Assembly: GCF_000695255.1 (NCBI RefSeq)
Contig: NZ_JMIB01000006.1
Span: 1-64,000, forward strand
Length of the DNA: 64,000 bases
Origin: Photobacterium galatheae
Lineage (GTDB): Bacteria; Pseudomonadota; Gammaproteobacteria; Enterobacterales; Vibrionaceae
Direction: 5' to 3'
Part shown: one piece after another, positions 35,616-48,677 of the stretch
How positions within the stretch are numbered: the first letter of the stretch is position 1
How the letters are laid out: each line of letters opens with the position of its first letter
Made by a program: the position numbers and the translations under genes
Notes under the pieces: generated by a model
Databases searched by the model: none
What the model saw: the letters and a program-made list of their open reading frames with translations, nothing else
What the model was told of the DNA's origin: nothing

Positions 35616-38186
35616 GTGACAGTACAAGGTTTAGAAAAACACACCCCCATGATGCAGCAATACTTACGGATCAAGGCAGAAAACCCTGATGTATTGCTGT
35701 TTTACCGGATGGGAGATTTCTACGAGCTCTTCTTTGACGATGCCAAGCAAGCCTCTCAACTGCTCGATATTTCGCTGACGAAACGCGGCGCCAGCAATGG
35801 CCAGCCGATTCCAATGGCCGGCGTGCCTTACCACGCTGTAGAAACCTATCTGGCCAAGCTGGTCCAGTTAGGCGTGTCGGTCGCAATCTGCGAGCAGATC
35901 GGTGATCCGGCCACCAGCAAAGGCCCGGTGGAACGGCAGGTGGTCCGTATTGTCACGCCCGGTACTGTCAGTGACGAAGCGCTACTGCATGAACGCCGCG
36001 ATAACCTGATTGCCGCGATTTTCTGTCAGAACGGTCGCTTCGGCTATGCCACACTGGATATCACCTCCGGCCGTTTCATGCTGACAGAACCGGAAACTGA
36101 AGAAGCGATGCAGGCTGAGCTGCAACGCACCAGCCCGGTCGAATTACTGTATCCGGAAGATTTCCCGCTGCCCGGCCTCTTCAGCCATCTGAAAGGCACA
36201 CGCCGCCGTCCGGTCTGGGAATTTGAGCTGGAAACGGCCCGCCAGCAGCTAACTCTGCAATTCGGTACCCGTGATCTGGTGGGTTTCGGAGTCGAACAGG
36301 CTGAGTTCGGTCTGTGTGCCGCAGGCTGTCTGCTCCAGTATGTCAAAGACACCCAGCGCACGGCTTTGCCGCATATCCGTGCCATTACCCGGGACAGTCA
36401 GGATGAATCCGTCGTCCTGGATGCCGCGACCCGCCGGAATCTGGAACTGACCCAAAATCTGGCCGGCGGCACCGACAACACGCTGGCCTCAGTCCTGGAT
36501 CATACCGCCACACCCATGGGCAGCCGCCTGCTCAAACGCTGGCTGCATCAGCCGGTTCGCAATCGCCAGCAACTGAACCACAGGTTAGACGCCATCGGCA
36601 ATCTGAAAGACAGTGGCATGTTTGCCGATCTGGCAGATGTCCTGCGTCATATGGGCGATCTGGAACGTATTCTGGCCCGGTTAGCCCTCCGCTCAGCTCG
36701 CCCAAGAGATCTGGCCCGGATGCGAACAGCACTTCAGCACCTGCCGCAACTGGCTGATCTGCTGACCGAACTCAACAGTGCCCACATACGCCAGCTGGCC
36801 GAATACAGTCAGCCAATGGATGAACTGTGCTCGCTGCTTGAAAGGGCGATTATTGAAAATCCGCCTGTGGTGATCCGCGATGGCGGCGTGCTGGCCCCCG
36901 GCTACAATGCCGAACTGGATGAATGGCGGGATCTGGCTGATGGTGCGACGAAATTCCTCGAGGAACTGGAAGCCAGCGAACGCGAACGACATGATATCGA
37001 CAGTCTGAAAGTCGGGTTCAATCAGGTTCATGGCTTCTATATTCAGATCAGCCGCGGCCAGAGCCATAAAGTGCCAAGCCATTATGTACGCCGCCAGACC
37101 CTGAAAAACGCCGAACGTTACATCATCCCGGAGCTGAAAGCGCACGAAGACAAGGTCCTGAATTCCAAATCCAAAGCGCTGGCGCTGGAGAAAAAGCTGT
37201 GGGAGGAACTGTTCGATCTGTTGCTGCCGAATCTGGCACAGTTACAGCAGACCGCAGCAGCACTATCTGAACTGGACGTCCTGGCCAATCTTGCGGAGCG
37301 TGCCGACACGCTGAACTACTGCCGCCCGCATTTAACAGACCAAGCAGGCGTGGAAATCAATGCCGGCCGTCACCCTGTCGTCGAGCAGGTACTGGATGAT
37401 CCATTCATTGCCAACCCAATTTCGCTGCATCAGGATCGACGGATGCTAATCATTACCGGTCCGAACATGGGCGGTAAATCCACCTACATGCGCCAGACCG
37501 CACTCATTGCACTGCTGGCACACGTCGGTTCTTACGTCCCGGCAGATGCTGCGACGATTGGCCCACTGGATCGAATTTTCACCCGAATTGGGGCCTCTGA
37601 TGATCTGGCCTCCGGTCGTTCGACCTTCATGGTGGAAATGACCGAGACTGCGAATATCCTGCACAATGCAACAGAAAACAGCCTGGTCCTGATGGATGAA
37701 ATCGGCCGTGGCACCAGTACTTACGATGGTTTATCACTGGCCTGGGCCAGCGCTGAATGGCTGGCCGAAAAGATTGCCGCCATGACGCTGTTCGCAACGC
37801 ACTATTTCGAACTGACAGAACTGCCTTCGTTGCTCCCGGGACTGGCAAATGTTCATCTGGATGCCATTGAGCATGGCGATGAAATCGCTTTCATGCACGC
37901 GGTGCAGGAAGGGGCGGCCAGCAAGTCTTTCGGTTTAGCCGTCGCCAGCCTGGCCGGAGTTCCGAAATCCGTGATTAAACGCGCCAAACAAAAGCTGCAA
38001 CAACTGGAAGCCAGTGGCCACCAGCAGGCAATTGAGCAACCAAGCCAGCAAAGCTCAGATAATCAGCAGCTGTCACTGATTCCGGAGCCGAGTGAAGTCG
38101 AAGAAGCGCTGACACGTCTGAATCCGGACGAACTGACGCCACGTCAGGCGCTGGATGAGTTATATCGCCTGAAAGCACTGCTGTAA
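35616..38186 (+). CDS. mutS: DNA mismatch repair protein MutS
   Basis: Recognises mismatches and recruits MutL. It has the mismatch-binding domain with the Phe-x-Glu motif ([12 protein letters not shown]), lever and clamp domains, and the ATPase domain with Walker [10 protein letters not shown] at 615-623 and a [12 protein letters not shown] signature. I start it at the GTG 35616, giving 856 aa (E. coli 853). The frame is open further upstream through pncC but without similarity. It converges on rpoS, an arrangement conserved in enterics. Confidence 0.96.
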   Translation: MTVQGLEKHTPMMQQYLRIKAENPDVLLFYRMGDFYELFFDDAKQASQLLDISLTKRGASNGQPIPMAGVPYHAVETYLAKLVQLGVSVAICEQIGDPATSKGPVERQVVRIVTPGTVSDEALLHERRDNLIAAIFCQNGRFGYATLDITSGRFMLTEPETEEAMQAELQRTSPVELLYPEDFPLPGLFSHLKGTRRRPVWEFELETARQQLTLQFGTRDLVGFGVEQAEFGLCAAGCLLQYVKDTQRTALPHIRAITRDSQDESVVLDAATRRNLELTQNLAGGTDNTLASVLDHTATPMGSRLLKRWLHQPVRNRQQLNHRLDAIGNLKDSGMFADLADVLRHMGDLERILARLALRSARPRDLARMRTALQHLPQLADLLTELNSAHIRQLAEYSQPMDELCSLLERAIIENPPVVIRDGGVLAPGYNAELDEWRDLADGATKFLEELEASERERHDIDSLKVGFNQVHGFYIQISRGQSHKVPSHYVRRQTLKNAERYIIPELKAHEDKVLNSKSKALALEKKLWEELFDLLLPNLAQLQQTAAALSELDVLANLAERADTLNYCRPHLTDQAGVEINAGRHPVVEQVLDDPFIANPISLHQDRRMLIITGPNMGGKSTYMRQTALIALLAHVGSYVPADAATIGPLDRIFTRIGASDDLASGRSTFMVEMTETANILHNATENSLVLMDEIGRGTSTYDGLSLAWASAEWLAEKIAAMTLFATHYFELTELPSLLPGLANVHLDAIEHGDEIAFMHAVQEGAASKSFGLAVASLAGVPKSVIKRAKQKLQQLEASGHQQAIEQPSQQSSDNQQLSLIPEPSEVEEALTRLNPDELTPRQALDELYRLKALL

Positions 38187-38204
38187 TTCAGCTCCTTTCA
38201 GATC

Positions 38205-38232
38205 AAAAAAGGACGCATCTGCGTCCTTTTTG
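38205..38232 (+). terminator. Intrinsic terminator of mutS
   Basis: A stem AAAAAGGACGCA / TGCGTCCTTTTT with a 2-nt loop lies about 20 nt after mutS, with A and T tracts on both sides. It may also serve rpoS. Confidence 0.9.
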
Positions 38233-38292
38233 TTTTCTTTGTAACCCGACTGAATATCAAGGCAATGCGCTCAGCAAAGCGAGCGCGCTTAA

Positions 38293-39294
38293 TTACATTT
38301 CCTGATTGAACAGCGACTCAATATTCAGCCCCTGATGGGTCAGCATGTCGCGCAGACGACGCAGCCCTTCCACCTGAATCTGACGCACTCGTTCACGGGT
38401 TAGACCAATTTCGCGACCAACATCTTCCAGCGTTGAAGCTTCATAGCCCAGCAGACCAAAACGGCGGGCCAGCACTTCACGTTGTTTCGGATTCAGTTCC
38501 TGTAACCAGGTGACAATCGATGTTTTCATATCATCGTCCTGGGTTGAGGTTTCTGGCCCGCCACAGCGTTCATCCGGAATAATATCCAGCAGTGCTTTTT
38601 CTGAATCACCACCAATTGGGTTATCTACCGAACCGACACGTTCATTCAGACGCAGCATCCGGTTCACATCATCAACAGACTTATCAAGCTGCAAAGCGAT
38701 ATCTTCGGCAGTTGGTTCATGATCCAGCTTTTGGGCCAGCTCACGAGCAGTCCGCAAGTAGACGTTCAGCTCTTTCACGACATGAATCGGCAGGCGAATC
38801 GTACGGGTTTGGTTCATGATGGCCCGCTCTATCGTCTGACGGATCCACCAGGTTGCGTACGTTGAAAAGCGGAATCCCCGCTCCGGATCGAATTTTTCGA
38901 CCGCCCGAATCAGGCCAAGATTCCCCTCTTCAACCAGATCCAGTAATGCCAGACCACGGTTACTGTAACGACGAGAAATCTTCACCACCAAACGGAGGTT
39001 ACTTTCAATCATGCGCTTGCGGGCCACCTCGTCACCACGCAAGGCACGGCGGGCGTAAAGGACTTCTTCCTCGGCGGTTAAAAGTGGGGAAAAACCGATT
39101 TCGCCAAGATAAAGCTGAGTCGCATCCAGTGCTTTCTGAGTGACCGTATACGACGTGATATCCAGCTCATCGTCAGCGTCTTCAATCTCTGATTTAGCGG
39201 AGATATTAGCTTCCTGCTCTTCGACATCGATCTCCATGTCATCATCAAACTCATCATAGTTTTCGATATCAGTAGCTGCATTACTTCTGCTCAT
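38293..39294 (-). CDS. rpoS: RNA polymerase sigma factor RpoS
   Basis: General stress and stationary-phase sigma factor. The 333 residues contain region 1.2 ([20 protein letters not shown]), 2 ([45 protein letters not shown]), 3 and 4 ([20 protein letters not shown]). The start at 39294 has a GGGAGG ribosome binding site. It follows nlpD with a 54-nt gap; in enterics the main rpoS promoter lies inside nlpD, and the same is likely here. Confidence 0.98.
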   Translation of the reverse strand: MSRSNAATDIENYDEFDDDMEIDVEEQEANISAKSEIEDADDELDITSYTVTQKALDATQLYLGEIGFSPLLTAEEEVLYARRALRGDEVARKRMIESNLRLVVKISRRYSNRGLALLDLVEEGNLGLIRAVEKFDPERGFRFSTYATWWIRQTIERAIMNQTRTIRLPIHVVKELNVYLRTARELAQKLDHEPTAEDIALQLDKSVDDVNRMLRLNERVGSVDNPIGGDSEKALLDIIPDERCGGPETSTQDDDMKTSIVTWLQELNPKQREVLARRFGLLGYEASTLEDVGREIGLTRERVRQIQVEGLRRLRDMLTHQGLNIESLFNQEM

Positions 39295-39348
39295 AGCGCC
39301 TCCCAGATAGCATCTCACAAATCCGGTGCATCACGCTCGAGCAGTCTG

Positions 39349-40443
39349 TCAGTCTGGCAGGTACCTGAGCGGATTCACTGACTTGCCTTTGTAACGGATC
39401 TCAAAGTGCAGCCGGACACTGTTCGTTCCCGAGCTGCCCATCGCGGCAATTTTTTGCCCCGCGGTCACCGTATCTTGCTCCCTGACGAGTACCCGGTCAT
39501 TGTGCGCATAAGCGCTGAGGTAATCGTCGTTGTGTTTGATAATGACAAGGTTGCCATAGCCCCGTAATGCATTCCCGGCATAGACGACTTTTCCGGCAGC
39601 GGTGGCTTTCACATCCTGGCCCCTGTGGCCAGCGATATCAATGCCTTTATTGCCGTTTTCCTTGTCAGAGAAACGAGCAATCACTCTTCCTTTCGTCGGC
39701 CATACCCAACTGTCAACCTTGTCAGCACCAGACTTTGACGTCTGGCCCGAATTGTCCTTAGAACGGGCCTGGGTTGTAACAACTTTGTTACTTTTTGAAT
39801 CTTGAGAGTACTCTTTTGTGGAAGGACGATCAACATCTTTCTTGACGCTTTTTTGTGCGATTTTAGTCGTAGATGTCGCCGATTTTGATGGTGCTGTCGT
39901 CGGTTTGGCCGCTGGCTTAAGGACTGGCTTAGCCACAGGCTTTCTGGCTGGTGTTGATTTTACAGGCGGTTTGATCACCGGCGCCGGAACCGAGGTCGCC
40001 GCGGTTGCAGGTACAGCGGTTGCTGCAACTACTGGACCGACCACAACGGTGGGCTGATAGGGCACAGCCTCGCGCTTAGGCGGTTTCGGTGGTGAAGATG
40101 GTTTCTTGACGATTGGCTGGGATGGCTGAACCGCAACCTTCTGACCAAACTGAGGCGGCACATACTTGGGCTTCCATAAGAACAATTTCTGGCCAGGATA
40201 AATCGTATAGGGCGGCGCCAACTGATTAATCGCAATCAGCTCGTTCACATCACGCCCCGACAGATAAGCAATGAAGTACAGTGTGTCCCCACGCTGTACT
40301 TCGTAGAAACTGCCGCGATAGCTGCCAGCTTCCGTGTTGTTATAATTGGCACCAGGCGGCGGATAAGTTGCACAAGCAGACAGCAGCAAGCCCGCTGTCA
40401 ACACAACTGAGAGTCTGCGCTTCTTTCTGCTCATGCCACTCAT
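39349..40443 (-). CDS. nlpD: Murein hydrolase activator NlpD
   Basis: Lipoprotein that activates amidases during cell separation. A signal peptide ends in LLSAC. A LysM domain follows (YEVQRGDTLYFIAYLSGRD, about 48-92), a long Pro/Ala/Lys-rich linker (about 110-235), and a LytM/M23 domain. In the LytM domain the HxGxD ligand position reads NKGID, so zinc catalysis is lost, as expected of an activator. It starts 3 nt after the pcm stop. Confidence 0.95.
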   Translation of the reverse strand: MSGMSRKKRRLSVVLTAGLLLSACATYPPPGANYNNTEAGSYRGSFYEVQRGDTLYFIAYLSGRDVNELIAINQLAPPYTIYPGQKLFLWKPKYVPPQFGQKVAVQPSQPIVKKPSSPPKPPKREAVPYQPTVVVGPVVAATAVPATAATSVPAPVIKPPVKSTPARKPVAKPVLKPAAKPTTAPSKSATSTTKIAQKSVKKDVDRPSTKEYSQDSKSNKVVTTQARSKDNSGQTSKSGADKVDSWVWPTKGRVIARFSDKENGNKGIDIAGHRGQDVKATAAGKVVYAGNALRGYGNLVIIKHNDDYLSAYAHNDRVLVREQDTVTAGQKIAAMGSSGTNSVRLHFEIRYKGKSVNPLRYLPD

Positions 40444-40446
40444 CTG

Positions 40447-41076
40447 CTATGCCAGCTCCCCTGCAACCAAGGGAACAAAACGAACAGGAATAATATCATC
40501 CGTGACAAACTGGCCATGCATAAAGCGAATACGTTTCAACACCTGATAATCATCGCCCACAGGAATGACCAGACGGCCGCCTTCAGCCAACTGTCCGAGC
40601 AATGCTGTCGGCACCGTTTCGGCTGCCGCTGTGACGATAATCGCGTCAAAAGGTCCTTTGCTGGCCCAGCCGAGCCAGCCGTCACCATGCTTGGTCGAGA
40701 TGTTATGCAAGTCCAACTGCTTGAAACGGCGTTTTGCCTGCCATTGCAGCGTTTTAATCCGCTCGACCGAATAAACACGTTCGACCATGTGCGACAAAAT
40801 GGCCGTCTGGTAACCTGAACCAGTCCCGATCTCCAGCACTCGGGAACCAGGTGCCAGCTCCAGCAGTTCCGTCATTCTGGCGACGATATAAGGCTGTGAA
40901 ATAGTCTGCCCACTGCCAATCGGCAGAGCATTATTTTCATAAGCTTTGTGCGACAGGGCCTCGTCAATAAAATGCTCTCGGGGAACCCTATCCATGACTT
41001 GCAGCACTTTTCGGTCAGCAATTCCCTGCTGACGCAAATATTCCATCAGGCTATGGCGTTGTTCCGCATAGCGCAT
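40447..41076 (-). CDS. pcm: Protein-L-isoaspartate O-methyltransferase
   Basis: Repairs isoaspartyl damage in aged proteins with S-adenosylmethionine. Family motifs are present: [24 protein letters not shown] and the SAM motif [13 protein letters not shown]. The ATG at 41076 overlaps the surE stop by one base (TAATG) and gives 209 aa, the usual length. A start ten codons earlier is possible but less likely. Confidence 0.97.
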   Translation of the reverse strand: MRYAEQRHSLMEYLRQQGIADRKVLQVMDRVPREHFIDEALSHKAYENNALPIGSGQTISQPYIVARMTELLELAPGSRVLEIGTGSGYQTAILSHMVERVYSVERIKTLQWQAKRRFKQLDLHNISTKHGDGWLGWASKGPFDAIIVTAAAETVPTALLGQLAEGGRLVIPVGDDYQVLKRIRFMHGQFVTDDIIPVRFVPLVAGELA

Positions 41077-41828
41077 TATCCGTTGTTCTCCACTTGTTTC
41101 ATCCATTGTGCCAGATCATCCAGCACATCATGCGCGGTCAGATCGACCTGAAGCGGTGTAATTGACACTTGCTTACGCTCAATGGCGTAAAAATCTGTCC
41201 CCGGGCCAGCATCCTGACAACTTCCCGGCGGGCCGAGCCAGTAGATGGTTTTGCCCCGAGGATCGGTATCTTTCACCATTTTTTCCGAGCGGTGTCGCGC
41301 ACCTAAACGGGTCACTTGCCACTCACCCAGCTCAGACAATGGGACGTCAGGCACGTTAATATTCAAAATTTTATTACTGGGCAATGGCTGCATTTTGAGC
41401 CGCCCGATCATTTCCTTGACCACCTGCGCAGCCGTCGCAAAATGTTCACGACCAACAAGGGAGACAGCAATCGCAGGAACCCCCAGAAAATGACCTTCTG
41501 TAGCAGCGGCGACCGTACCTGAGTAGAGGACATCATCTCCCAGGTTTGCACCATGATTAATCCCCGCCACCACGATATCCGGCTTTTCGCTCAACCATTC
41601 ATTCAGCGCGAAATGCACACAGTCGGTCGGCGTGCCTTCGACAGAGACTCTTCGAATGCCTTCTTCACGGACGCGTAAAGGTGTTTCCAGTGTCAGTGAG
41701 TTCGATGCCCCACTGCGGTTCCGATCAGGCGCTACCACATAGACCTCACCCAGCTCTTTCAGGGTATCGGCCAGTATATTGATTCCTTCAGCAAAGATAC
41801 CATCATCGTTACTGATCAAAATTCGCAT
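41076..41828 (-). CDS. surE: 5'/3'-nucleotidase SurE
   Basis: Phosphatase of nucleoside monophosphates and short polyphosphate, linked to survival. It begins [10 protein letters not shown] with the metal-binding Asp pair, and has [21 protein letters not shown] and [10 protein letters not shown]. The start at 41828 gives 250 aa, has AAGGAT upstream, and lies 20 nt inside the end of truD, so translation is probably coupled. Confidence 0.97.
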   Translation of the reverse strand: MRILISNDDGIFAEGINILADTLKELGEVYVVAPDRNRSGASNSLTLETPLRVREEGIRRVSVEGTPTDCVHFALNEWLSEKPDIVVAGINHGANLGDDVLYSGTVAAATEGHFLGVPAIAVSLVGREHFATAAQVVKEMIGRLKMQPLPSNKILNINVPDVPLSELGEWQVTRLGARHRSEKMVKDTDPRGKTIYWLGPPGSCQDAGPGTDFYAIERKQVSITPLQVDLTAHDVLDDLAQWMKQVENNG

Positions 41829-42873
41829 CTCTGCCATCCTTCTGCTCTGGCTCATCGATCAGCTCCCGCAATACGGCTGTTGCAAAACAACCTGCCGGCA
41901 AAGAAAACTGAACCACGAGCGAATTTTCTTCCAGTTGCCAATGCATTTCTGACGGGCGCAACATCAGCGGACGACGTTCGTGTCGCATCCGGTTATCCCG
42001 GATCAGCTTCAGCAGCAGCGGCTCCTGTTCAATGACTTGTATTTCAAACGCCGCCACTTCTCCCAGGCTCGGCAATGCGTTGTCACCCATCATCGGCGCG
42101 GTAATCAACAAGCTACCGGTATCAACCTGTGCCTGCAATTCTGTGGTCACCTCTGTAACCACATCCCAACCATCTTGATTCGCTGCCTGAACACAGTCAC
42201 CCACCTGAAGCTGGCTGGATTGGCCTTGGGCAATCCGCTGGGACAGCACCTGATTGAACAGCCAGGAACGGGCCGCTGAAAGATAAAAACTGCGCTTGCT
42301 CTTGTCTCGGACACGAAATTCGTCATTGCCCCAGGCACGGGCTTTCACCACATTGTTCCCGTCATGGCCAAAGCGCTGAGCACCAAAATAATTCGGGACA
42401 CCCTGTTGCTGAATGTTCTCCAGGCGCGATACCAGATCCTGAGGTTGCGTTAACTCAGTCAGACGCAGCTCAAAATGGTTTCCAGCCAAATCACCCGGAC
42501 GCAGTTTCTTATCATGACGGTCGGTCGCGAGTACCTCGACACCCGGATGTTCCACAACAAACTGAGCCAAATCCGGATCCGGTTTACCCGGAAGATGCAC
42601 ACTCAGCCACTGTTCGGTCACGGCATGACGGTCTTTCAGACCTGCCCAGCTGACATCTCTGGATTTCACGCCACAGGCTTTTGCCAGCTCATTGACCACA
42701 TACTTGGTGTTTTCTCCGGTTTTTCGGATCTTCACCATGAAGTGTTCACCACTCCCGATAAAGTCAAAACCCAGTTGCTCTTTTACAATAAAATCTTCCG
42801 GGCGGACTTTGCTCCGTCCCTGACAGACAGGCTTGCCATGCAGCCAGCTCAGGCTGTCCATATCAATTGTCAT
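41809..42873 (-). CDS. truD: tRNA pseudouridine(13) synthase TruD
   Basis: Modifies U13 of tRNA-Glu. The catalytic segment [15 protein letters not shown] carries the conserved Asp, and [25 protein letters not shown] and [15 protein letters not shown] are family blocks. The start at 42873 (MTIDMDSL, 354 aa) fits E. coli; a TTG 15 bases upstream is in frame but not needed. It follows ispF after a 30-nt gap. Confidence 0.96.
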   Translation of the reverse strand: MTIDMDSLSWLHGKPVCQGRSKVRPEDFIVKEQLGFDFIGSGEHFMVKIRKTGENTKYVVNELAKACGVKSRDVSWAGLKDRHAVTEQWLSVHLPGKPDPDLAQFVVEHPGVEVLATDRHDKKLRPGDLAGNHFELRLTELTQPQDLVSRLENIQQQGVPNYFGAQRFGHDGNNVVKARAWGNDEFRVRDKSKRSFYLSAARSWLFNQVLSQRIAQGQSSQLQVGDCVQAANQDGWDVVTEVTTELQAQVDTGSLLITAPMMGDNALPSLGEVAAFEIQVIEQEPLLLKLIRDNRMRHERRPLMLRPSEMHWQLEENSLVVQFSLPAGCFATAVLRELIDEPEQKDGRDANFDQ

Positions 42874-42903
42874 AATGTTACCGTTCAACAGAAAGTCACT
42901 GCG

Positions 42904-43377
42904 TTACAGAGAACGCAGCAGAACGACCGCTTCGCAGGCAATGCCTTCTTTGCGACCTGTAAAGCCCAAACGCTCAGAAGTCGTGGCCTTTACATTAATA
43001 TTATCGACTGTTGTTTCCAGATCGTCGGCAATACGCTGGCACATCTCATCAATATAAGGTGCCATTTTCGGTGCCTGGGCAATAATGGTGACATCCAGAT
43101 TCCCAAGACAGTAGCCTTTCGCCTTCACTTTGGAATACACATCGCGAAGCAGCATCCGGCTGTCCGCGCCAGCCCACTCCGCATCGGTATCCGGAAAGTG
43201 GCGGCCGATATCACCAGCACCAATCGCTCCCAACAACGCATCACACACAGCATGCAGGGCAACATCGCCATCAGAGTGGGCAATCAGGCCATATTCATAA
43301 GGCACTGCGACCCCACCTATGATCACTGGGCCTTCGCCGCCAAATTTATGTACGTCAAAACCGTGTCCAATTCGCAT
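42904..43377 (-). CDS. ispF: 2-C-methyl-D-erythritol 2,4-cyclodiphosphate synthase
   Basis: MEP isoprenoid pathway enzyme. The 157 residues begin [13 protein letters not shown] with the zinc ligands of IspF, and include [18 protein letters not shown]. Start and ispD stop share one base (TAATG), so the two pathway steps are coupled. Confidence 0.98.
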   Translation of the reverse strand: MRIGHGFDVHKFGGEGPVIIGGVAVPYEYGLIAHSDGDVALHAVCDALLGAIGAGDIGRHFPDTDAEWAGADSRMLLRDVYSKVKAKGYCLGNLDVTIIAQAPKMAPYIDEMCQRIADDLETTVDNINVKATTSERLGFTGRKEGIACEAVVLLRSL

Positions 43378-44072
43378 TACGCCTGCTCCTTTCGTCTTTG
43401 CTGCAGGTAAAATTCGGCCAGCGCCAGATCTTCTGGCTGTGTGACTTTCAGGTTATCAGCCCGGCCCGGAACCAGCGTCGGCGCATAACCACAATATTCC
43501 AATGCCGAGGCTTCATCCGTGATCACGGCTCCCTCAGCAAGAGATTTCGTCATCGCATCACGCAAAACACCCACCAGAAACATCTGCGGTGTCAGTGCGT
43601 GCCAGAGATCGGTCCGATCAACCGTCGAGGCTATCGCCTGTTGCCCATTGCCCCGTTTCATCGTATCGCGCACTGGTGCCGCCAGAATCGCACCATCGCG
43701 GCTTTGTTTGGCCTGATCAATCAATCGGGTAATATCATCCTGATGCAGACAGGGGCGTGCGGCATCATGCACTAACACCCAGTCTTCATCAGCCAGTGCA
43801 GCCAGACCAGCAAACACAGAGTCTGCACGCTCAGCACCGCCTTGTACGACCACCACTTCCGGGCGACCTGACAGTGGCAGTTGGTTAAAATAGGGATCGC
43901 TGTCACTGATAGCGATCACAACCCGGCCAATCGCGGGATGCTGCAACAGGCAGTCCACCGTATGTTCTAAAATCGTTTTGCCTGCGATTGTCAGATACTG
44001 CTTAGGGCGGTCAGCTTTCATACGGCTACCGACACCGGCGGCAGGAACGACGGCAGTTAAGGTTTGAGTCAT
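43377..44072 (-). CDS. ispD: 2-C-methyl-D-erythritol 4-phosphate cytidylyltransferase
   Basis: Third step of the MEP pathway, CTP-dependent. The 231 residues show the nucleotidyltransferase signature [20 protein letters not shown] and [11 protein letters not shown]. It is between ftsB and ispF as in most gamma-proteobacteria. Confidence 0.98.
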   Translation of the reverse strand: MTQTLTAVVPAAGVGSRMKADRPKQYLTIAGKTILEHTVDCLLQHPAIGRVVIAISDSDPYFNQLPLSGRPEVVVVQGGAERADSVFAGLAALADEDWVLVHDAARPCLHQDDITRLIDQAKQSRDGAILAAPVRDTMKRGNGQQAIASTVDRTDLWHALTPQMFLVGVLRDAMTKSLAEGAVITDEASALEYCGYAPTLVPGRADNLKVTQPEDLALAEFYLQQRRKEQA

Positions 44073-44110
44073 GATTGGTCTTACTGCAAAAATAACGTCA
44101 GAGTGAGCCC

Positions 44111-44392
44111 CTAGGGCGTATTGTCACCCACGATGCGGAAAAAAGTTTCTCCGGGCTTGATCATGCCCAATTCATGCCGTGCGCGTTCTTCCACGGCTTC
44201 CAGTCCTTGATGTAAATCATTGATTTCTGCATACATCTGCTGGTTTCTTTGTGCCAGCTCCGCATTGGCTTTTTGCTGTAACGCCACGTTTTCTGTCAGC
44301 GCCATGTAATCAGACATGCCATTCTTGCCAAGCCAGAATTCATACTGCAGCCAAGCGAAGACCAACAGCAGCATTACACAGAATACACGCAT
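44111..44392 (-). CDS. ftsB: Cell division protein FtsB
   Basis: Small bitopic divisome protein that works with FtsL and FtsQ. The 93 residues have one N-terminal membrane span (about 2-17) and a coiled coil (about 30-65), then the conserved [21 protein letters not shown]. It starts the ftsB-ispD-ispF-truD-surE-pcm-nlpD-rpoS gene run. Confidence 0.95.
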   Translation of the reverse strand: MRVFCVMLLLVFAWLQYEFWLGKNGMSDYMALTENVALQQKANAELAQRNQQMYAEINDLHQGLEAVEERARHELGMIKPGETFFRIVGDNTP

Positions 44393-44510
44393 GTAAGCCT
44401 CATTCTAGGTTGATTCATTCAAACCGGCGGGCCAGATTTTCAGCCCCGGGAAAGGTAATAATCCCATAAAGCGCCCGGTGTGACCAGTTCCGGCACAGCC
44501 ATTCGGACAT

Positions 44511-44537
44511 AAAAAAGCCGCTCAGTTTGAGCGGCTT
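44511..44537 (-). terminator. Intrinsic terminator of eno
   Basis: A 10-bp stem (AAGCCGCTCA / TGAGCGGCTT) with a 3-nt loop and a T tract on the minus strand, about 45 nt past the eno stop. Confidence 0.9.
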
Positions 44538-44580
44538 ATCATTCTGTGTCAGCAGCGCCGACGAAAGGTAACGATCAGGC

Positions 44581-47657
<3,077 letters not shown>

Positions 47658-47659
47658 TT

Positions 47660-47688
47660 AGTATACCAGACACATTTTATTGCCACAA
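47660..47688 (-). promoter_or_regulatory. Promoter of pyrG
   Basis: On the minus strand TTGTGG (47688-47683) and TATACT (47665-47660) are separated by 17 bp, about 50 nt upstream of pyrG. Confidence 0.6.
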
Positions 47689-47776
47689 CGTGAAAACTAT
47701 CACAGTAAAGACGACAGGTTTTTGTCCCAAATCAAGCCCAAAAGCCTTGACGGAGAAAATACCAGCTTGTTAGTGC

Positions 47777-48592
47777 TTACTCCTTCGTTTTACTCAGGTT
47801 TTCTTTCTGTTTTACTTTTTCCCACGCCGCATCCAGTTCATCCAATGAACAGGCATCGACGCGTTTTCCTTGTTCTAGCACACTTTGCTCAACTTCGCGA
47901 AAGCGTCGCTCAAACTTCCGGTTAGCCCGGTGCAGAGCCATCTCAGGCTTCACTTTCAGATGGCGGCTCAGGTTCACCACCGCAAACAGCAGGTCCCCGA
48001 CTTCTTCCTCAATCCTGTCCTGATCAGGGGCGATCTGATGGGCTTCAGCCATCACCTCATCAATTTCTTCCTGCACTTTTTCCACCACTGGCCCCAGTGT
48101 CGGCCAGTCAAAACCGTATCGTGCACAACGTTTCTGAATTTTATCAGCCCGATTCAATGCGGGCATGGCTTTGGGGATATTCGCCAGAATACTGTCATCC
48201 TGCCCTTTTTCCGCCCGCTCTTTAGCTTTTTCTGCTTCCCAGTTGGCATGAATCGCAGCTTCATCTTCAAAATGCTGGTCGGCAAATACATGGGGATGAC
48301 GACGGATCAATTTGTTGTTGATCCCACTGACGATATCATCAAACTCAAACAGCCCCTGTTCTTTGCCCAACTGGCTGTAGAAAATGACCTGAAACAGCAA
48401 GTCCCCCAGCTCTTCCTTCACTTCTGCCCAATTTTCCTCAGCAATGGCATCAGCAACCTCGTAAGCTTCCTCAAGCGTATGTGGCACGATAGAGGCAAAA
48501 TCCTGCTGAAGATCCCAAGGGCAACCACCGTTCGGATCCCGCAGTTTTGCCATGATGCGCAACAATGTATTGATGGGGGCTTTCTCACTCAT
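47777..48592 (-). CDS. mazG: Nucleoside triphosphate pyrophosphohydrolase MazG
   Basis: Hydrolyses (d)NTPs and in E. coli lowers ppGpp-linked stress. The 271 residues hold two MazG domains, the first with CPWDLQQDFAS, EEAYEVADAI and EELGDLLFQVIF, the second with VQEEIDEVMAEA and EEVGDLLFAVVN. It is 85 nt downstream of relA on the same strand, an arrangement known from E. coli. Confidence 0.96.
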   Translation of the reverse strand: MSEKAPINTLLRIMAKLRDPNGGCPWDLQQDFASIVPHTLEEAYEVADAIAEENWAEVKEELGDLLFQVIFYSQLGKEQGLFEFDDIVSGINNKLIRRHPHVFADQHFEDEAAIHANWEAEKAKERAEKGQDDSILANIPKAMPALNRADKIQKRCARYGFDWPTLGPVVEKVQEEIDEVMAEAHQIAPDQDRIEEEVGDLLFAVVNLSRHLKVKPEMALHRANRKFERRFREVEQSVLEQGKRVDACSLDELDAAWEKVKQKENLSKTKE

Positions 48593-48677
48593 GATGACCG
48601 TATCCTGTTCTGTTTATAAAGCGAAGCGGGCCTGTGCCCGCTTTTGCTCAATCGTAAATCGCGTGAATCTGCCGGAT

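Noticed and set aside
42475..43410. Long plus-strand frame (311 codons) opposite truD and ispF
   Set aside because: Covers two well-identified genes on the opposite strand and shows no recognisable domain.
48627..48650. Hairpin between mazG and relA as a relA terminator
   Set aside because: The GCGGGC stem has no good T tract on the minus strand, so relA-mazG read-through is more likely.
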